This document shows positions 24,588 to 32,505 of a DNA stretch of 64,000 nucleotides, piece after piece. Source of the DNA: JAUNKE01 sp041853585 (GTDB taxonomy: Bacteria; Bacillota; Clostridia; Peptostreptococcales; Filifactoraceae). The number at the start of each line of letters is the position of its first letter. The first letter of the stretch is position 1. The position numbers were made by a program, and so were the translations under genes. The DNA is taken from assembly GCA_041853585.1 (NCBI GenBank), contig JBGZSM010000089.1, forward strand, positions 1 to 64,000, written 5' to 3'. The notes beneath the pieces are model-generated. The model searched no databases. It was not told the origin of the DNA and saw only the letters and a list, made by a program, of their open reading frames with translations.

Positions 24588-24596
24588 ATTATATCA
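24588..24596 (-). promoter_or_regulatory. Promoter of the holin-like toxin mRNA
   Basis: On the minus strand TG-A-TATAAT (24596 down to 24588) is an extended -10. The RNA start would be near 24581. The leader then reads AGATAGCTGA..GGTTTGCCCTAA, resembling the antisense RNA 5' end in sequence and in distance from the promoter. Confidence 0.6.
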
Positions 24597-24671
24597 TATT
24601 TATGGTATAATAAACAAAAGACAACTATTTTACTGTGGTTGAGATTTGAAATTTTGGAATTGGAGAGCGTA

Positions 24672-24950
24672 ATGAATAAAAAAATCCACTATAATCATAT
24701 TTTGATTTCGTTAATATGTGTTGTTTTGGCTGCTGTACTTTTGACAGCCGGAATCTTCTACAAACGAATTTTACCTATTTTAGCAATTCTTGCATTTGCT
24801 TGCTACCTCTATATTGACAAAAGGTACTTACGATGTCCTAAATGTTTTGGGTTTACCAATCTGGACAGATTGCTTTATGCAAAAAATCACCCATATCATT
24901 GTCATTCTTGCGGAGAACTGATCGAAATAGATGTCCTTCCAAAAAAATGA
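24672..24950 (+). CDS. Small membrane protein with zinc-ribbon tail
   Basis: This 92-residue protein has two membrane segments (residues ~9-28, HILISLICVVLAAVLLTAG, and ~33-50). They are followed by a soluble C-terminal zinc ribbon with CPKC (near 55) and CHSC (near 78), the spacing of a small four-cysteine knuckle. No function is known for it. TTGGAGAG precedes the ATG at 24672; longer frames upstream have no ribosome site. Its position beside the toxin locus may be accidental. Confidence 0.7.
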   Translation: MNKKIHYNHILISLICVVLAAVLLTAGIFYKRILPILAILAFACYLYIDKRYLRCPKCFGFTNLDRLLYAKNHPYHCHSCGELIEIDVLPKK

Positions 24951-24993
24951 GAAACCAATAAAGGCACAGCTCTAAAAGATATTGGAGGGAAAT

Positions 24994-25335
24994 ATGAGTA
25001 ATATAGTATTTATTCCGCTGGCTATAACCATTCTTTTGATTTTCTTTTATGCCAAAAAGAATGAAAAAAGTAAAATTCTAAATATCATCCTCTTAATAAC
25101 CATATTTTACATCATACTCACAATCGATTTAGGAATCAACTATGCCGCTTCTTTAAGCATAGATTATAATGACGGAATATCTATTAACGGCATATTGAGT
25201 CCGCTCTTTTTTACGGAAGATAAGTTTTCCATCGCTGAGTTCAAACATATATACTATAAATCGATGTATTGTTTGATAGGGATTTTCATGGTCGATATTT
25301 GCTGTGTTTTTCTAATGAAGGAGAAAAAATGCTGA
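24994..25335 (+). CDS. Small integral membrane protein of unknown function
   Basis: This 113-residue protein has three hydrophobic helices (IVFIPLAITILLIFFYA, ILNIILLITIFYIILTI, and MYCLIGIFMVDICCVFLM). The loop between the second and third is polar. I recognise no family. TTGGAGGG precedes the ATG at 24994. Its end overlaps the start of the broken DUF6176-like gene by 7 bp, so the two were once co-translated. Confidence 0.65.
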   Translation: MSNIVFIPLAITILLIFFYAKKNEKSKILNIILLITIFYIILTIDLGINYAASLSIDYNDGISINGILSPLFFTEDKFSIAEFKHIYYKSMYCLIGIFMVDICCVFLMKEKKC

Positions 25336-25676
25336 AAGTTGAATTATATCGTTTTAAGGTCAAGGAAGGAAAGTCGAAAATTGTCGTTGAGTGGTTGCAA
25401 TTTTTGAATGACCATATGGAAGATACTTTATTGACTCTGGAAAATGAAAAAATGTATGTCGAATCCATACATTGAGAAACCATCGGAGGAGTCGAATTTC
25501 TATACTGGTACAGCATACAAGGCACCGGCGGAAAGACTGTTTTTGAGTCCGAAAGCTACATTGACATCAAACATTTGGAATACTGGGAGGAATGTATCGA
25601 CGAAGAATTCAAAGACAATTGCATCGACACCAAGGTTGTGATGATTCCTCATACGATACGAGATGCGATGGTATAA
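25329..25676 (+). pseudogene. DUF6176-like gene interrupted by one in-frame stop
   Basis: Reading from the ATG at 25329 gives MLKVELYRFKVKEGKSKIV up to EKMYVESIH, then TGA at 25473-25475. The same frame goes on without other damage as ETIGGVEFLYWYSIQGTGG to IPHTIRDAMV and a TAA at 25674-25676. The joined 115-codon product resembles the DUF6176 family (small ferredoxin-like fold). Relatives have an arginine at the stop position, so a CGA-to-TGA change is likely. A sequencing error remains possible. The 48-residue fragment alone would lack half the domain. Confidence 0.8.
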
Positions 25677-25689
25677 AAAGGAAAGAACT

Positions 25690-26289
25690 ATGTTTTGGGA
25701 TAAAGTGGCATTCGTTTACGATCTGTTTGCGAATATTTATAACAAAAAAGTGCATTTTGAATTGCAACAACATATCGAGCGTATGATTCGTCCGTCCGAT
25801 GTGGTGCTTGAATGCGCTTGCGGAACGGGAATGTTGAGCATCTGCATTGCGCCGAAGTGCAAAAAATTGCTTGCTACGGATTTTTCGAGCAATATGCTCA
25901 AAAAAGCGCAGGAAAAATGCAGTGCTTATCCGAACGCACAATTTGAGCAGGCGAATATTTTGAGTTTAAATTTTTCCGATGAGCAGTTCGACAAGGTGAT
26001 TGCGGCAAATGTCATTCATTTGCTGGATGAGCCGTACAAAGCGCTGCGTGAACTCGAAAGGCTTTGTCGGAGTGGGGGACAAATCATTATCCCGACCTAT
26101 GTAAGCAAAGAGCACAAAAAGAAAAGCTCTTTTTCAAAAATAATCGGAAAAGCGGGTGCGAATTTCAAACAACAATTCAGCAAAGCGGGCTATCGAGATT
26201 TTTTTGAAAAGGCAGGTTATACGGATGTGAATTATATTTTTATTGATGGCCGAGTGCCTTGTGCAATCGCAATCATAACTAAGAAATAG
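25690..26289 (+). CDS. Class I SAM-dependent methyltransferase
   Basis: This 199-residue methyltransferase is of the UbiE/Methyltransf_11 type. Motif I is VLECACGTGMLSI, motif II ends in LATDFSSNML, and the post-I region FDKVIAANVIHLLDEPYKAL is typical. The N-terminus FWDKVAFVYDLFANIYNKK is like that of UbiE/COQ5 relatives. The substrate is unknown. The start at 25690 has AAAGGAAAG upstream and follows the DUF6176-like pseudogene by 13 bp. It ends 7 bp before the hairpin of the orphan antitoxin RNA copy on the other strand. Confidence 0.85.
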   Translation: MFWDKVAFVYDLFANIYNKKVHFELQQHIERMIRPSDVVLECACGTGMLSICIAPKCKKLLATDFSSNMLKKAQEKCSAYPNAQFEQANILSLNFSDEQFDKVIAANVIHLLDEPYKALRELERLCRSGGQIIIPTYVSKEHKKKSSFSKIIGKAGANFKQQFSKAGYRDFFEKAGYTDVNYIFIDGRVPCAIAIITKK

Positions 26290-26295
26290 GAAAAT

Positions 26296-26370
26296 AACCA
26301 CTTGTATTCGCAGTACAAGTGGTTACAAATAAAATTAATCCTTGGACGAGCCGTCTTAAACGGTCAGCTA
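26296..26370 (-). ncRNA. Orphan second copy of the type I antitoxin RNA
   Basis: Read on the minus strand, this element repeats the layout of 24282-24404: TTTACA, 16 bp, TATAGT, then TAATAGATAGCTGACCGTTT, the hairpin CCGT-TTAAG-ACGG and a terminator with an 11-bp stem (AACCACTTGTA with TACAAGTGGTT, 26296-26324). The terminator sequence differs from the first copy but keeps its pairing and its position. No toxin gene lies convergent to it; the methyltransferase occupies that place. It is either a toxin-less remnant or a free-standing antitoxin. Confidence 0.7.
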
Positions 26371-26376
26371 TCTATT

Positions 26377-26404
26377 ACTATATTCTATCTTTTGGATTTG
26401 TAAA
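26377..26404 (-). promoter_or_regulatory. Promoter of the orphan antitoxin RNA copy
   Basis: On the minus strand TTTACA (26404-26399) and TATAGT (26382-26377) are separated by 16 bp, the same spacing as at 24282-24309. Spacer bases are largely shared, and sequence identity runs from the -35 box into the RNA. Confidence 0.7.
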
Positions 26405-26437
26405 CTGCCTAAAAAAGTAGTTTTTTGTGAATATAAG

Positions 26438-27520
26438 TTATTCAAGCCAGTCCAATTTGTCGATGATTTCTTTTTTTGCATTCTTCTTATGAGCAGCATA
26501 GAGCTGCGTGGTGGTAATATTTTCATGGTCGAGCAAATTTTGGACATCGTAGATGGAAAATCCTTTTTCAATCATTGAGCTTGCGGCGGTCGCACGCAAT
26601 TTATGCGGAGAGTATCCATTGGCTTTGCTCGTTCCCATAACCAAAGAGGTATATTTCTTAATCATATTTTGGATGCTTCGCTTGGACAATCGACTGCCTT
26701 GCGTTGACAAAAATAAAGCCGGCTCATTGCCTTTATCAAAACTTTTGCGCTCGGTTTCGATATACTCGATAATGATGTTTTTGAATTTATTATCCAAAGG
26801 CATTACCGATTCTTTGCCTCTTTTTCTAAAAATCACATATTCATTGCGCTCAAAATGAAAGGAATCGACATTAAGCGCTTCCAATTCTGAAATTCTCAGC
26901 CCATAGATGATAAAAAATAAAATGATGAGATAGTCTCTTTTTTTGGTGAGCTCCCAAAATTGCAATTCTTTTTTGGAAAGTCCTTCGCCGGTGGATACGA
27001 TTTGTATCAATTTTTCCGCTTCGCTGATTTCCAGTTTTTTGATAGAGTCCGGATTTTTCTTCGGCAATTTGATCGGATTGATTCCGTCGATGATATTTTT
27101 TTCGATTTGCCCATTGCGATAGAGATAGCGGAACATCGATACGAGGGATGATTTTTTTCTTGCCAACGAAGTATTGTGATTCTCGTAGATAATTCGCTCG
27201 CCGTCACGCTCCGTTTCATAACGCGTGCAATATTCCGCCAAATAATAGTTCAAATCCTGTGCGGTAAATTGATTGAGCATATCAATGGTAATCTCTTGAG
27301 TGGATTCGATATTTTGGTCTAAAATCAAATATCGAAAGAAAAATTCAATATCGTTCAGATAAGCGTATCGGGTTGCGACGGAAACCGACATTTTTAGAAA
27401 AACAAAATAATCTCTCATAAAGGTCGGCATTTTATTTTGCAACTCGGCAATTTTATCCAATAATTCCTGTTCGCGCTGAAGAATATTCTGCGGGCGATTG
27501 GTTTTGTTGTGAACTCGCAT
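26438..27520 (-). CDS. xerS: Tyrosine recombinase, XerS-like
   Basis: This 360-residue tyrosine recombinase has the N-terminal SAM-like DNA-binding domain opening KIAELQNKMPTFMRDYFVF and a catalytic domain. Catalytic residues seen in order are Arg in YGLRISELEAL, Lys in RKRGKES, HKLR in GYSPHKLRATAAS, His in LLDHENITT, and Tyr in TTTQLYAAHKK. Length and N-terminus resemble XerS, the single Xer protein of streptococci that resolves chromosome dimers at difSL, more than phage integrases. The ATG at 27520 has AAGGAG seven bases upstream. I could not find a convincing dif site beside it. A mobile-element integrase is the alternative. Confidence 0.8.
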   Translation of the reverse strand: MRVHNKTNRPQNILQREQELLDKIAELQNKMPTFMRDYFVFLKMSVSVATRYAYLNDIEFFFRYLILDQNIESTQEITIDMLNQFTAQDLNYYLAEYCTRYETERDGERIIYENHNTSLARKKSSLVSMFRYLYRNGQIEKNIIDGINPIKLPKKNPDSIKKLEISEAEKLIQIVSTGEGLSKKELQFWELTKKRDYLIILFFIIYGLRISELEALNVDSFHFERNEYVIFRKRGKESVMPLDNKFKNIIIEYIETERKSFDKGNEPALFLSTQGSRLSKRSIQNMIKKYTSLVMGTSKANGYSPHKLRATAASSMIEKGFSIYDVQNLLDHENITTTQLYAAHKKNAKKEIIDKLDWLE

Positions 27521-28218
27521 AAGAACTCCTTGATAACTGAAATAAGAGAAATCCAATATGACAAACATATCTGTCGATTGAAAATATGATTGGCAAGACT
27601 ATATTTTGAATCGGTCTTGAGTAAAAGGACTCTGTTTGGATTTCGTGATTTTTTCTTCAAAAATATTTTCTGTATAAAAGCAGCTTACATACTGTATTCC
27701 TTAAAATAATTTTTATTTCCTTCTTGTTATTGTAACACATTCTTTGCTCAAAAGGTACATCCCGCAAACAAAACATATATAAGGCTCGTTGTAAAATGAA
27801 ATTTAACTAAGAAATCCATAGTGAACTTTTCTGTTGTAATCTCTTACCACAAAAAATCTTACGCAGAAAGGGAGAACGCTATGGACTATACACGATGATG
27901 AATAAGATAAAATTTGAATTGTAAAAATATCAAATGCTACTTCTAAAAAAAATCTGTGTCATCGAGCCGAATCAAACGAAATCTTGGAGGCTTCAATTCA
28001 GCGGATTGTCTTACAAAGGAATTGAGAATGAAGTGTAAAGGCGATTCGTTTTATTTGCGATAACATTTCTTCGCAAAATATACATTTAACGCATAGTTAC
28101 TTCTTTGTTATATTCTCCTCTTTTTGCTTTATCAATCGCTTTTTCATTGCTATTTCCGTACATACACTTTAACACAAAGCCGTTCTTCCGAAAGTGATTT
28201 TCCCAACCGAAGATTTTG
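27521..28218. other. Long region of gene remnants, no intact gene
   Basis: About 700 bp contain no intact gene but several coding-like scraps. On the plus strand 27895-28038 reads MMNKIKFEL, a TAA at 27922, then KYQMLLLKKICVIEPNQTK to IENEV and a stop. On the minus strand a frame ending at 28086 reads KIFGWENHFRKNGFVLKC to NKEVTMR with no start codon. GGGAGAACGCTATG at 27871-27883 is a good start site leading to only five codons. I recognise no source family for these scraps. The AT-rich part 27570-27780 shows nothing definite. Confidence 0.55.
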
Positions 28219-28602
28219 TTATTCTTCGCTATATGCTATTTCCAATTATATTCGGTCGGGATCTTCGAAATATAAAGCATAATAATCATTCCCACCGGCA
28301 AATGGAAATTTTTCGTCATACAAAAGAGAAACTCCTTTTTTTATAAAGACCTCTCTAAGCTCGTTAATTTTTTCTTGCTGTCGCATTTAAAAGCCAAATG
28401 ATTGAGTCTGATATTGCATCGGTTGTGTCCGTTGCTCAAATATTTTCCTCTCGTTTGAACAAATACAATATAAAAACCGTCTTTGATATACGAGAAACCT
28501 TCTTCCCATTCCTGATAAATCTCAAATTCCGGAAATTCAAAAAGCTCCTTGTAAAAAGTCTTGCTTTTATTCAAATCACTTACATATATTTTTGATGCAT
28601 AC
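28219..28602 (-). pseudogene. Broken glyoxalase/VOC superfamily gene
   Basis: The minus strand reads ASKIYVSDLNKSKTFYKELF and LNHLAFKCD, the paired beta-alpha-beta start of a VOC (glyoxalase/bleomycin-resistance) fold. The frame then shifts by one base near 28387 and continues as EKINELREVFIKKGVSLLYD and GNDYYALYFEDPDRI. A TAA at 28246-28248 interrupts before LEIAYSEE. No start codon is found at the expected beginning after the upstream gene's stop at 28606. Three separate lesions make this a dead gene. Confidence 0.8.
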
Positions 28603-28605
28603 TTT

Positions 28606-29364
28606 CTATAAACCTTCCTGTATTTTACGCTCAAACCATTCGGAGAGCGGAATGTTCCTTCCTTCTTTATCCCATTGATGATAAAATTCAAAAACCCGAT
28701 GGCATGAGCCGAATTTTTCTACTAATTCATCCACGAGCAAAAAACTTCGCCAATATTCGTAAAAGATGGCGGCATAGCTTTCATTATAAGTGGTTTCGCC
28801 GAATTTCTCGATGGAGTCCGCTCGATTGTTTTTCTCAAACAAATCGACAAGAAATTGATTGGAAGTTTTTTCTTTTTCATATTCTTCTTCCGTCAAAAAA
28901 TAGCGACGGCTGATATATTCCACCATGCCTTCTTCAAACCAAATTCCCGCCATCTTTTCCTCTTCAAAATCGTCAAGAAAAAGCTCGCTGTGATGCGCCA
29001 ATTCATGTCCGATAATCTGCAAAATAAAGTGTTCGCGCATATTTTGATAATGCGCTTTGACAAAACCGGTTTTCTTATCGTCGGGATAATCCGCCAATTG
29101 TTTAAGATAAATCCCCTTCCATGTGGACAAATCCGGAGTGATTACCATTCTTTCTTCATTCGTGTAGGCGGGAATTTTTATGTCGCTGAGTACCTTTGTC
29201 GCATTTTCAAAATTTGAGAGCACGATGTATCCCGGAAGCTCTTTCACTTGATATTTGGCAATGAGATGCTCGATATAGGACTGAATGCGATGCTCGTGTT
29301 GAAGCAAAAACGATTGGTATCTCTCCAGTTCGCTTTGATTGTCGATGCAAAATGTGTATTTCAA
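28606..29364 (-). CDS. Zinc metallopeptidase-like protein (HExxH, gluzincin type)
   Basis: This ~252-residue protein has the zinc motif IGHELAHHSELF (HELAH) and, ~28 residues on, WFEEGMVEYISRRYF, whose glutamate may be the third ligand as in gluzincins. No signal peptide is seen, so it is probably cytoplasmic. The family is unknown to me. The TTG at 29364 (LKYTFCIDN) is chosen because AAGGAGAG lies 6 bp upstream and because an aspS terminator ends just before it. An ATG at 29421 with AGGAGAG is in the same frame, but its first codons would run through that terminator hairpin. The VOC pseudogene follows directly. Confidence 0.7.
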   Translation of the reverse strand: MKYTFCIDNQSELERYQSFLLQHEHRIQSYIEHLIAKYQVKELPGYIVLSNFENATKVLSDIKIPAYTNEERMVITPDLSTWKGIYLKQLADYPDDKKTGFVKAHYQNMREHFILQIIGHELAHHSELFLDDFEEEKMAGIWFEEGMVEYISRRYFLTEEEYEKEKTSNQFLVDLFEKNNRADSIEKFGETTYNESYAAIFYEYWRSFLLVDELVEKFGSCHRVFEFYHQWDKEGRNIPLSEWFERKIQEGL

Positions 29365-29382
29365 ATCTCTCTCCTTTATAAT

Positions 29383-29417
29383 GAAGAAAAAGGCGGTTTT
29401 ATGATTACCCCGCCTTC
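29383..29417 (-). terminator. Terminator after aspS
   Basis: On the minus strand AAGGCGG and CCGCCTT form a 7-bp stem around a 13-base loop, followed by TTTTTCTTC. It lies between the aspS stop and the metallopeptidase TTG. Confidence 0.85.
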
Positions 29418-29435
29418 TCATGTTCTCTCCTGTCG

Positions 29436-31208
29436 TTAATCCAAGAGTTTTATTTTAAGTTCATCCAATGCGCTTTCGTCCGCCACGCTCGGTGCGTCGG
29501 TCAACGGACAAATCGCATTTTGATTTTTAGGGAATGCAATGACTTCACGAATGTTTTCCTGTTTTAGAAGAAGCATCATCATGCGGTCAAATCCGAAAGC
29601 GATTCCACCATGCGGCGGTGTTCCGAATTTGAAAGCATCCAGTAGAAAACCGAATTTTTCATTCGCACTTTCTTCCGTGAACCCAAGCACTTTGAACATC
29701 GTTTTTTGAACTTTCGGGTCAAAGATACGAATACTTCCCCCGCCGAGCTCGATTCCGTTGAGTACGATGTCATAGGCTTTTGCGCGCACCTCTCCCGGAT
29801 TGCTTTCGACCATGTGGAAATCTTCATCCATCGGCGAAGTAAACGGATGGTGCTCGGCAACGAATCGCTGCTCTTCTTCGCTATAATTAAACAGAGGGAA
29901 CTCGGTAACATATAAGAAGTTGAACTGATTTTCGTCAATCACTTTCATTTCCGCACCGGCCTTCAAACGAACATTCCCCAAAGCGTTGAGTGCAATTTTT
30001 TCTTTGTCGGCAACGATAAACAAAATGTCGCCCGTCTTGGCATCCATCTTCTCGATGATGGAATTCAAATGTTCCGGCGTAAAGAATTTTGCAATCGGCG
30101 ACTGCACACCGTCGGCATCCACCTTGAGCCATGCCAAACCTTTTGCGCCGTATAACTTCGCTACATTTTCAAGCTCCGTAATTTTTTTACGGGTAAAATG
30201 CTCTCCCCCACCGACAACATTGATGGCGCGAATCGTTCCGCCGGATTCAATCGCATTGTTAAATACGGAGAACTCGCTGCCTTTTGCAACTTCGGTCATA
30301 TCCACGATTTCAAATCCGAAACGAGTGTCCGGTTTGTCGGAACCGAATCGGCGCATCGCTTCTTTATAAGTCATTCTCTGAATCGGAAGTTTCACATCGA
30401 TGCCGATGCTTTCTTTGAATACACGCTGCATCAATCGCTCCGTAACGGAAAGGACATCTTCCATTTCGACAAAGGACATTTCGCAGTCAATTTGTGTAAA
30501 TTCCGGCTGTCTGTCTGCGCGAAGGTCTTCATCGCGGAAGCATTTTACGATTTGGAAATATTTGTCGAAACCGGAGACCATCAAAATCTGTTTAAAAAGC
30601 TGCGGCGATTGCGGCAATGCATAGAAATTTCCCGGATTGACACGACTCGGCACCAAGTAGTCGCGAGCACCTTCCGGCGTCGGCTTGGTCAAGAAAGGCG
30701 TTTCAATTTCCAAGAATCCTTCTTCAGATAAAAAGTTTCGAATGATTTGTGCAACCTTGTGACGCATTCTCAAATTTTCCTGCATCTTCGGCTTACGCAA
30801 ATCCAAATAACGATATTTCAAACGAAGAGCTTCCGCAACATCGTCGTCATCGCGCACATAAATCGGCGGCGTTTCCGATTCGCCCAAGATGCGCAACTCT
30901 TCGGCAATCATCTCGATGGAGCCGGTCGGGATATTCGGATTTTTAGACTCGCGCTCGCGAATTTTTCCGCGCACCGCAATTACAAATTCCGCACCCAAAT
31001 TTTCCGCTTTTTCAAAAAGCTGTGCGTCCTTCTGCTCGTCAAAAACCACCTGACAAATTCCTTCTCTATCGCGAACATCCGTAAAAATCAATCCTTTGTG
31101 AACGCGGGATTTTTGCACCCAGCCCATCACAATCTGCTCTGTTTTGATATGATTTTCGCGAAGAAGTCCGCAGTATATCGTTCTTTTCATTCCTTTTATA
31201 TTATCCAT
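29436..31208 (-). CDS. aspS: Aspartyl-tRNA synthetase
   Basis: This 590-residue bacterial-type AspRS charges tRNA-Asp (or Asp and Asn tRNAs if non-discriminating, which cannot be told here). An N-terminal OB-fold anticodon domain (GWVQKSRVHKGLIFTDVRDR) leads to the class II core with QSPQLFKQILMVSGFDKYFQ, FRDEDLRADRQPEFTQID (motif 2), the bacterial GAD insertion, and GGIAFGFDRM (motif 3). The ATG at 31208 overlaps hisS by 8 bp and has AAGGGGG upstream. An ATG at 31190 is the alternative but lacks a properly spaced site. hisS-aspS coupling is usual in Bacillota. Confidence 0.97.
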   Translation of the reverse strand: MDNIKGMKRTIYCGLLRENHIKTEQIVMGWVQKSRVHKGLIFTDVRDREGICQVVFDEQKDAQLFEKAENLGAEFVIAVRGKIRERESKNPNIPTGSIEMIAEELRILGESETPPIYVRDDDDVAEALRLKYRYLDLRKPKMQENLRMRHKVAQIIRNFLSEEGFLEIETPFLTKPTPEGARDYLVPSRVNPGNFYALPQSPQLFKQILMVSGFDKYFQIVKCFRDEDLRADRQPEFTQIDCEMSFVEMEDVLSVTERLMQRVFKESIGIDVKLPIQRMTYKEAMRRFGSDKPDTRFGFEIVDMTEVAKGSEFSVFNNAIESGGTIRAINVVGGGEHFTRKKITELENVAKLYGAKGLAWLKVDADGVQSPIAKFFTPEHLNSIIEKMDAKTGDILFIVADKEKIALNALGNVRLKAGAEMKVIDENQFNFLYVTEFPLFNYSEEEQRFVAEHHPFTSPMDEDFHMVESNPGEVRAKAYDIVLNGIELGGGSIRIFDPKVQKTMFKVLGFTEESANEKFGFLLDAFKFGTPPHGGIAFGFDRMMMLLLKQENIREVIAFPKNQNAICPLTDAPSVADESALDELKIKLLD

Positions 31209-32505
31209 GTTGAGCCCCCTTGCCAATTATATTTACAAATTCGTCTGCAAAATTATTCAATGTCATTTCCTGCTGCTCTGAAGTCATCATATTTTTGAGT
31301 ATCAGACGATTGTTTTGAATCTCACTCTCACCGATGATTGCCGTATATTTTACGCCAATCTTGTCCGCATATTTCATCTGCGCCTTCATGCTTCGGTCGA
31401 GATGGTCGACTTCGCAGGATATTCCTTGCTTGCGTAGCATATAGATGATTTCGACCGCCTTTTTCTTAGCCTGCTCATCCAATGCAACGATGAAAAGATT
31501 CATCGCATCGTTTGGCGGGAATTCCGCTCCCACCGTATCCATCAGAAGCAACAAGCGCTCGATTCCCATGCCGAAACCGATTCCTGCGGTACTCGGTCCG
31601 CCGAGCTGCTCAACCAGACCGTCGTAACGCCCGCCGCCGCAAACCGTCGCCTGACTGCCGAGCTTGTCGGTTACAAATTCAAATGCGGTTTTGACATAAT
31701 AATCCAAACCGCGCACGATGTACGGGTCGATTTCATAGGCGATGCCCATAATATCCAGATATTCCTGAAGCGAATCAAAATGTGCCTTGGAATCCTCATC
31801 CAAATAATCGATAATCAGCGGCGCGCCTTTTCCAATCGCTTTACAGCTTGTCACTTTGCAATCGAGCAGACGCATCGGATTTTTTTCAAAACGCTCCTTA
31901 CAATCATCACAGAGCTGATTCAAATTCGGCTCAAAAAATTTTTTGAGAGCATCCGAATAATTTTTTCGACTCTCCGGCGTACCGACCGAGTTGATTTGTA
32001 ATTTGATATGCTCCGCAATGCCTAGTCGTTCAAAAAATGTAGCAACCAACGCAATTACTTCGGCATCGGTATAAGGCGCTTTGCTCGAAAGCACTTCGAT
32101 TCCGAATTGGTGAAATTCACGCATGCGACCCTTTTGCGGTTTTTCATATCGAAAACATGGACTGTTATAGAAAACCTTGGTCGGCTGTGCATTGCCGTAT
32201 AATGAATTTTCGATAAAAGCTCGAACGACGGGCGCGGTCACTTCCGGCTTGAGTGTCAACGCTTCGGTTGTTCTGCCGCCTTCCCCCACTCGTTGCTCCA
32301 AATTAAACATCTCTTTTTGCACAACATCGGTCGTTTCGCCGACGCCGCGTCGAAAAAGCTCGGTAAACTCAAACATCGGCGTTCGGATTTCGTGATAACC
32401 AAATTCATTGCACAATTTTTTAAACTGCTCTTCGACATAGTACCATTTGTCAATCGACGAAGGCAGTACATCATCGGTTCCTTTTGGTTTCTTGATTACT
32501 TTCAT
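31201..32505 (-). CDS. hisS: Histidyl-tRNA synthetase
   Basis: This 434-residue class II synthetase for histidine has motif 2 PCFRYEKPQKGRMREFHQFG, the histidine-binding signature VRGLDYYVKTAFEF, and motif 3 GIGFGMGIERLLLLM, then the C-terminal anticodon domain. The N-terminus is KKPKGTDDVLP, as in the family. CAGGAG lies upstream of the ATG, which overlaps the hemZ stop as ATGA, and the 3' end overlaps aspS, so hemZ-hisS-aspS are coupled. Confidence 0.97.
   Translation of the reverse strand: MKVIKKPKGTDDVLPSSIDKWYYVEEQFKKLCNEFGYHEIRTPMFEFTELFRRGVGETTDVVQKEMFNLEQRVGEGGRTTEALTLKPEVTAPVVRAFIENSLYGNAQPTKVFYNSPCFRYEKPQKGRMREFHQFGIEVLSSKAPYTDAEVIALVATFFERLGIAEHIKLQINSVGTPESRKNYSDALKKFFEPNLNQLCDDCKERFEKNPMRLLDCKVTSCKAIGKGAPLIIDYLDEDSKAHFDSLQEYLDIMGIAYEIDPYIVRGLDYYVKTAFEFVTDKLGSQATVCGGGRYDGLVEQLGGPSTAGIGFGMGIERLLLLMDTVGAEFPPNDAMNLFIVALDEQAKKKAVEIIYMLRKQGISCEVDHLDRSMKAQMKYADKIGVKYTAIIGESEIQNNRLILKNMMTSEQQEMTLNNFADEFVNIIGKGAQHG

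Noticed and set aside
25473..25475. In-frame TGA as a selenocysteine codon
   Set aside because: No SECIS-like hairpin is seen right after it, the aligned residue in the family appears to be arginine, and the protein type has no selenocysteine members that I know. A nonsense mutation or read error is simpler.
27871..28038. Possible transposase start (insertion sequence)
   Set aside because: A good ribosome site is present, but the frames stop within a few codons, no terminal inverted repeats could be matched, and the peptide pieces resemble no transposase I know. Kept as unassigned remnants.
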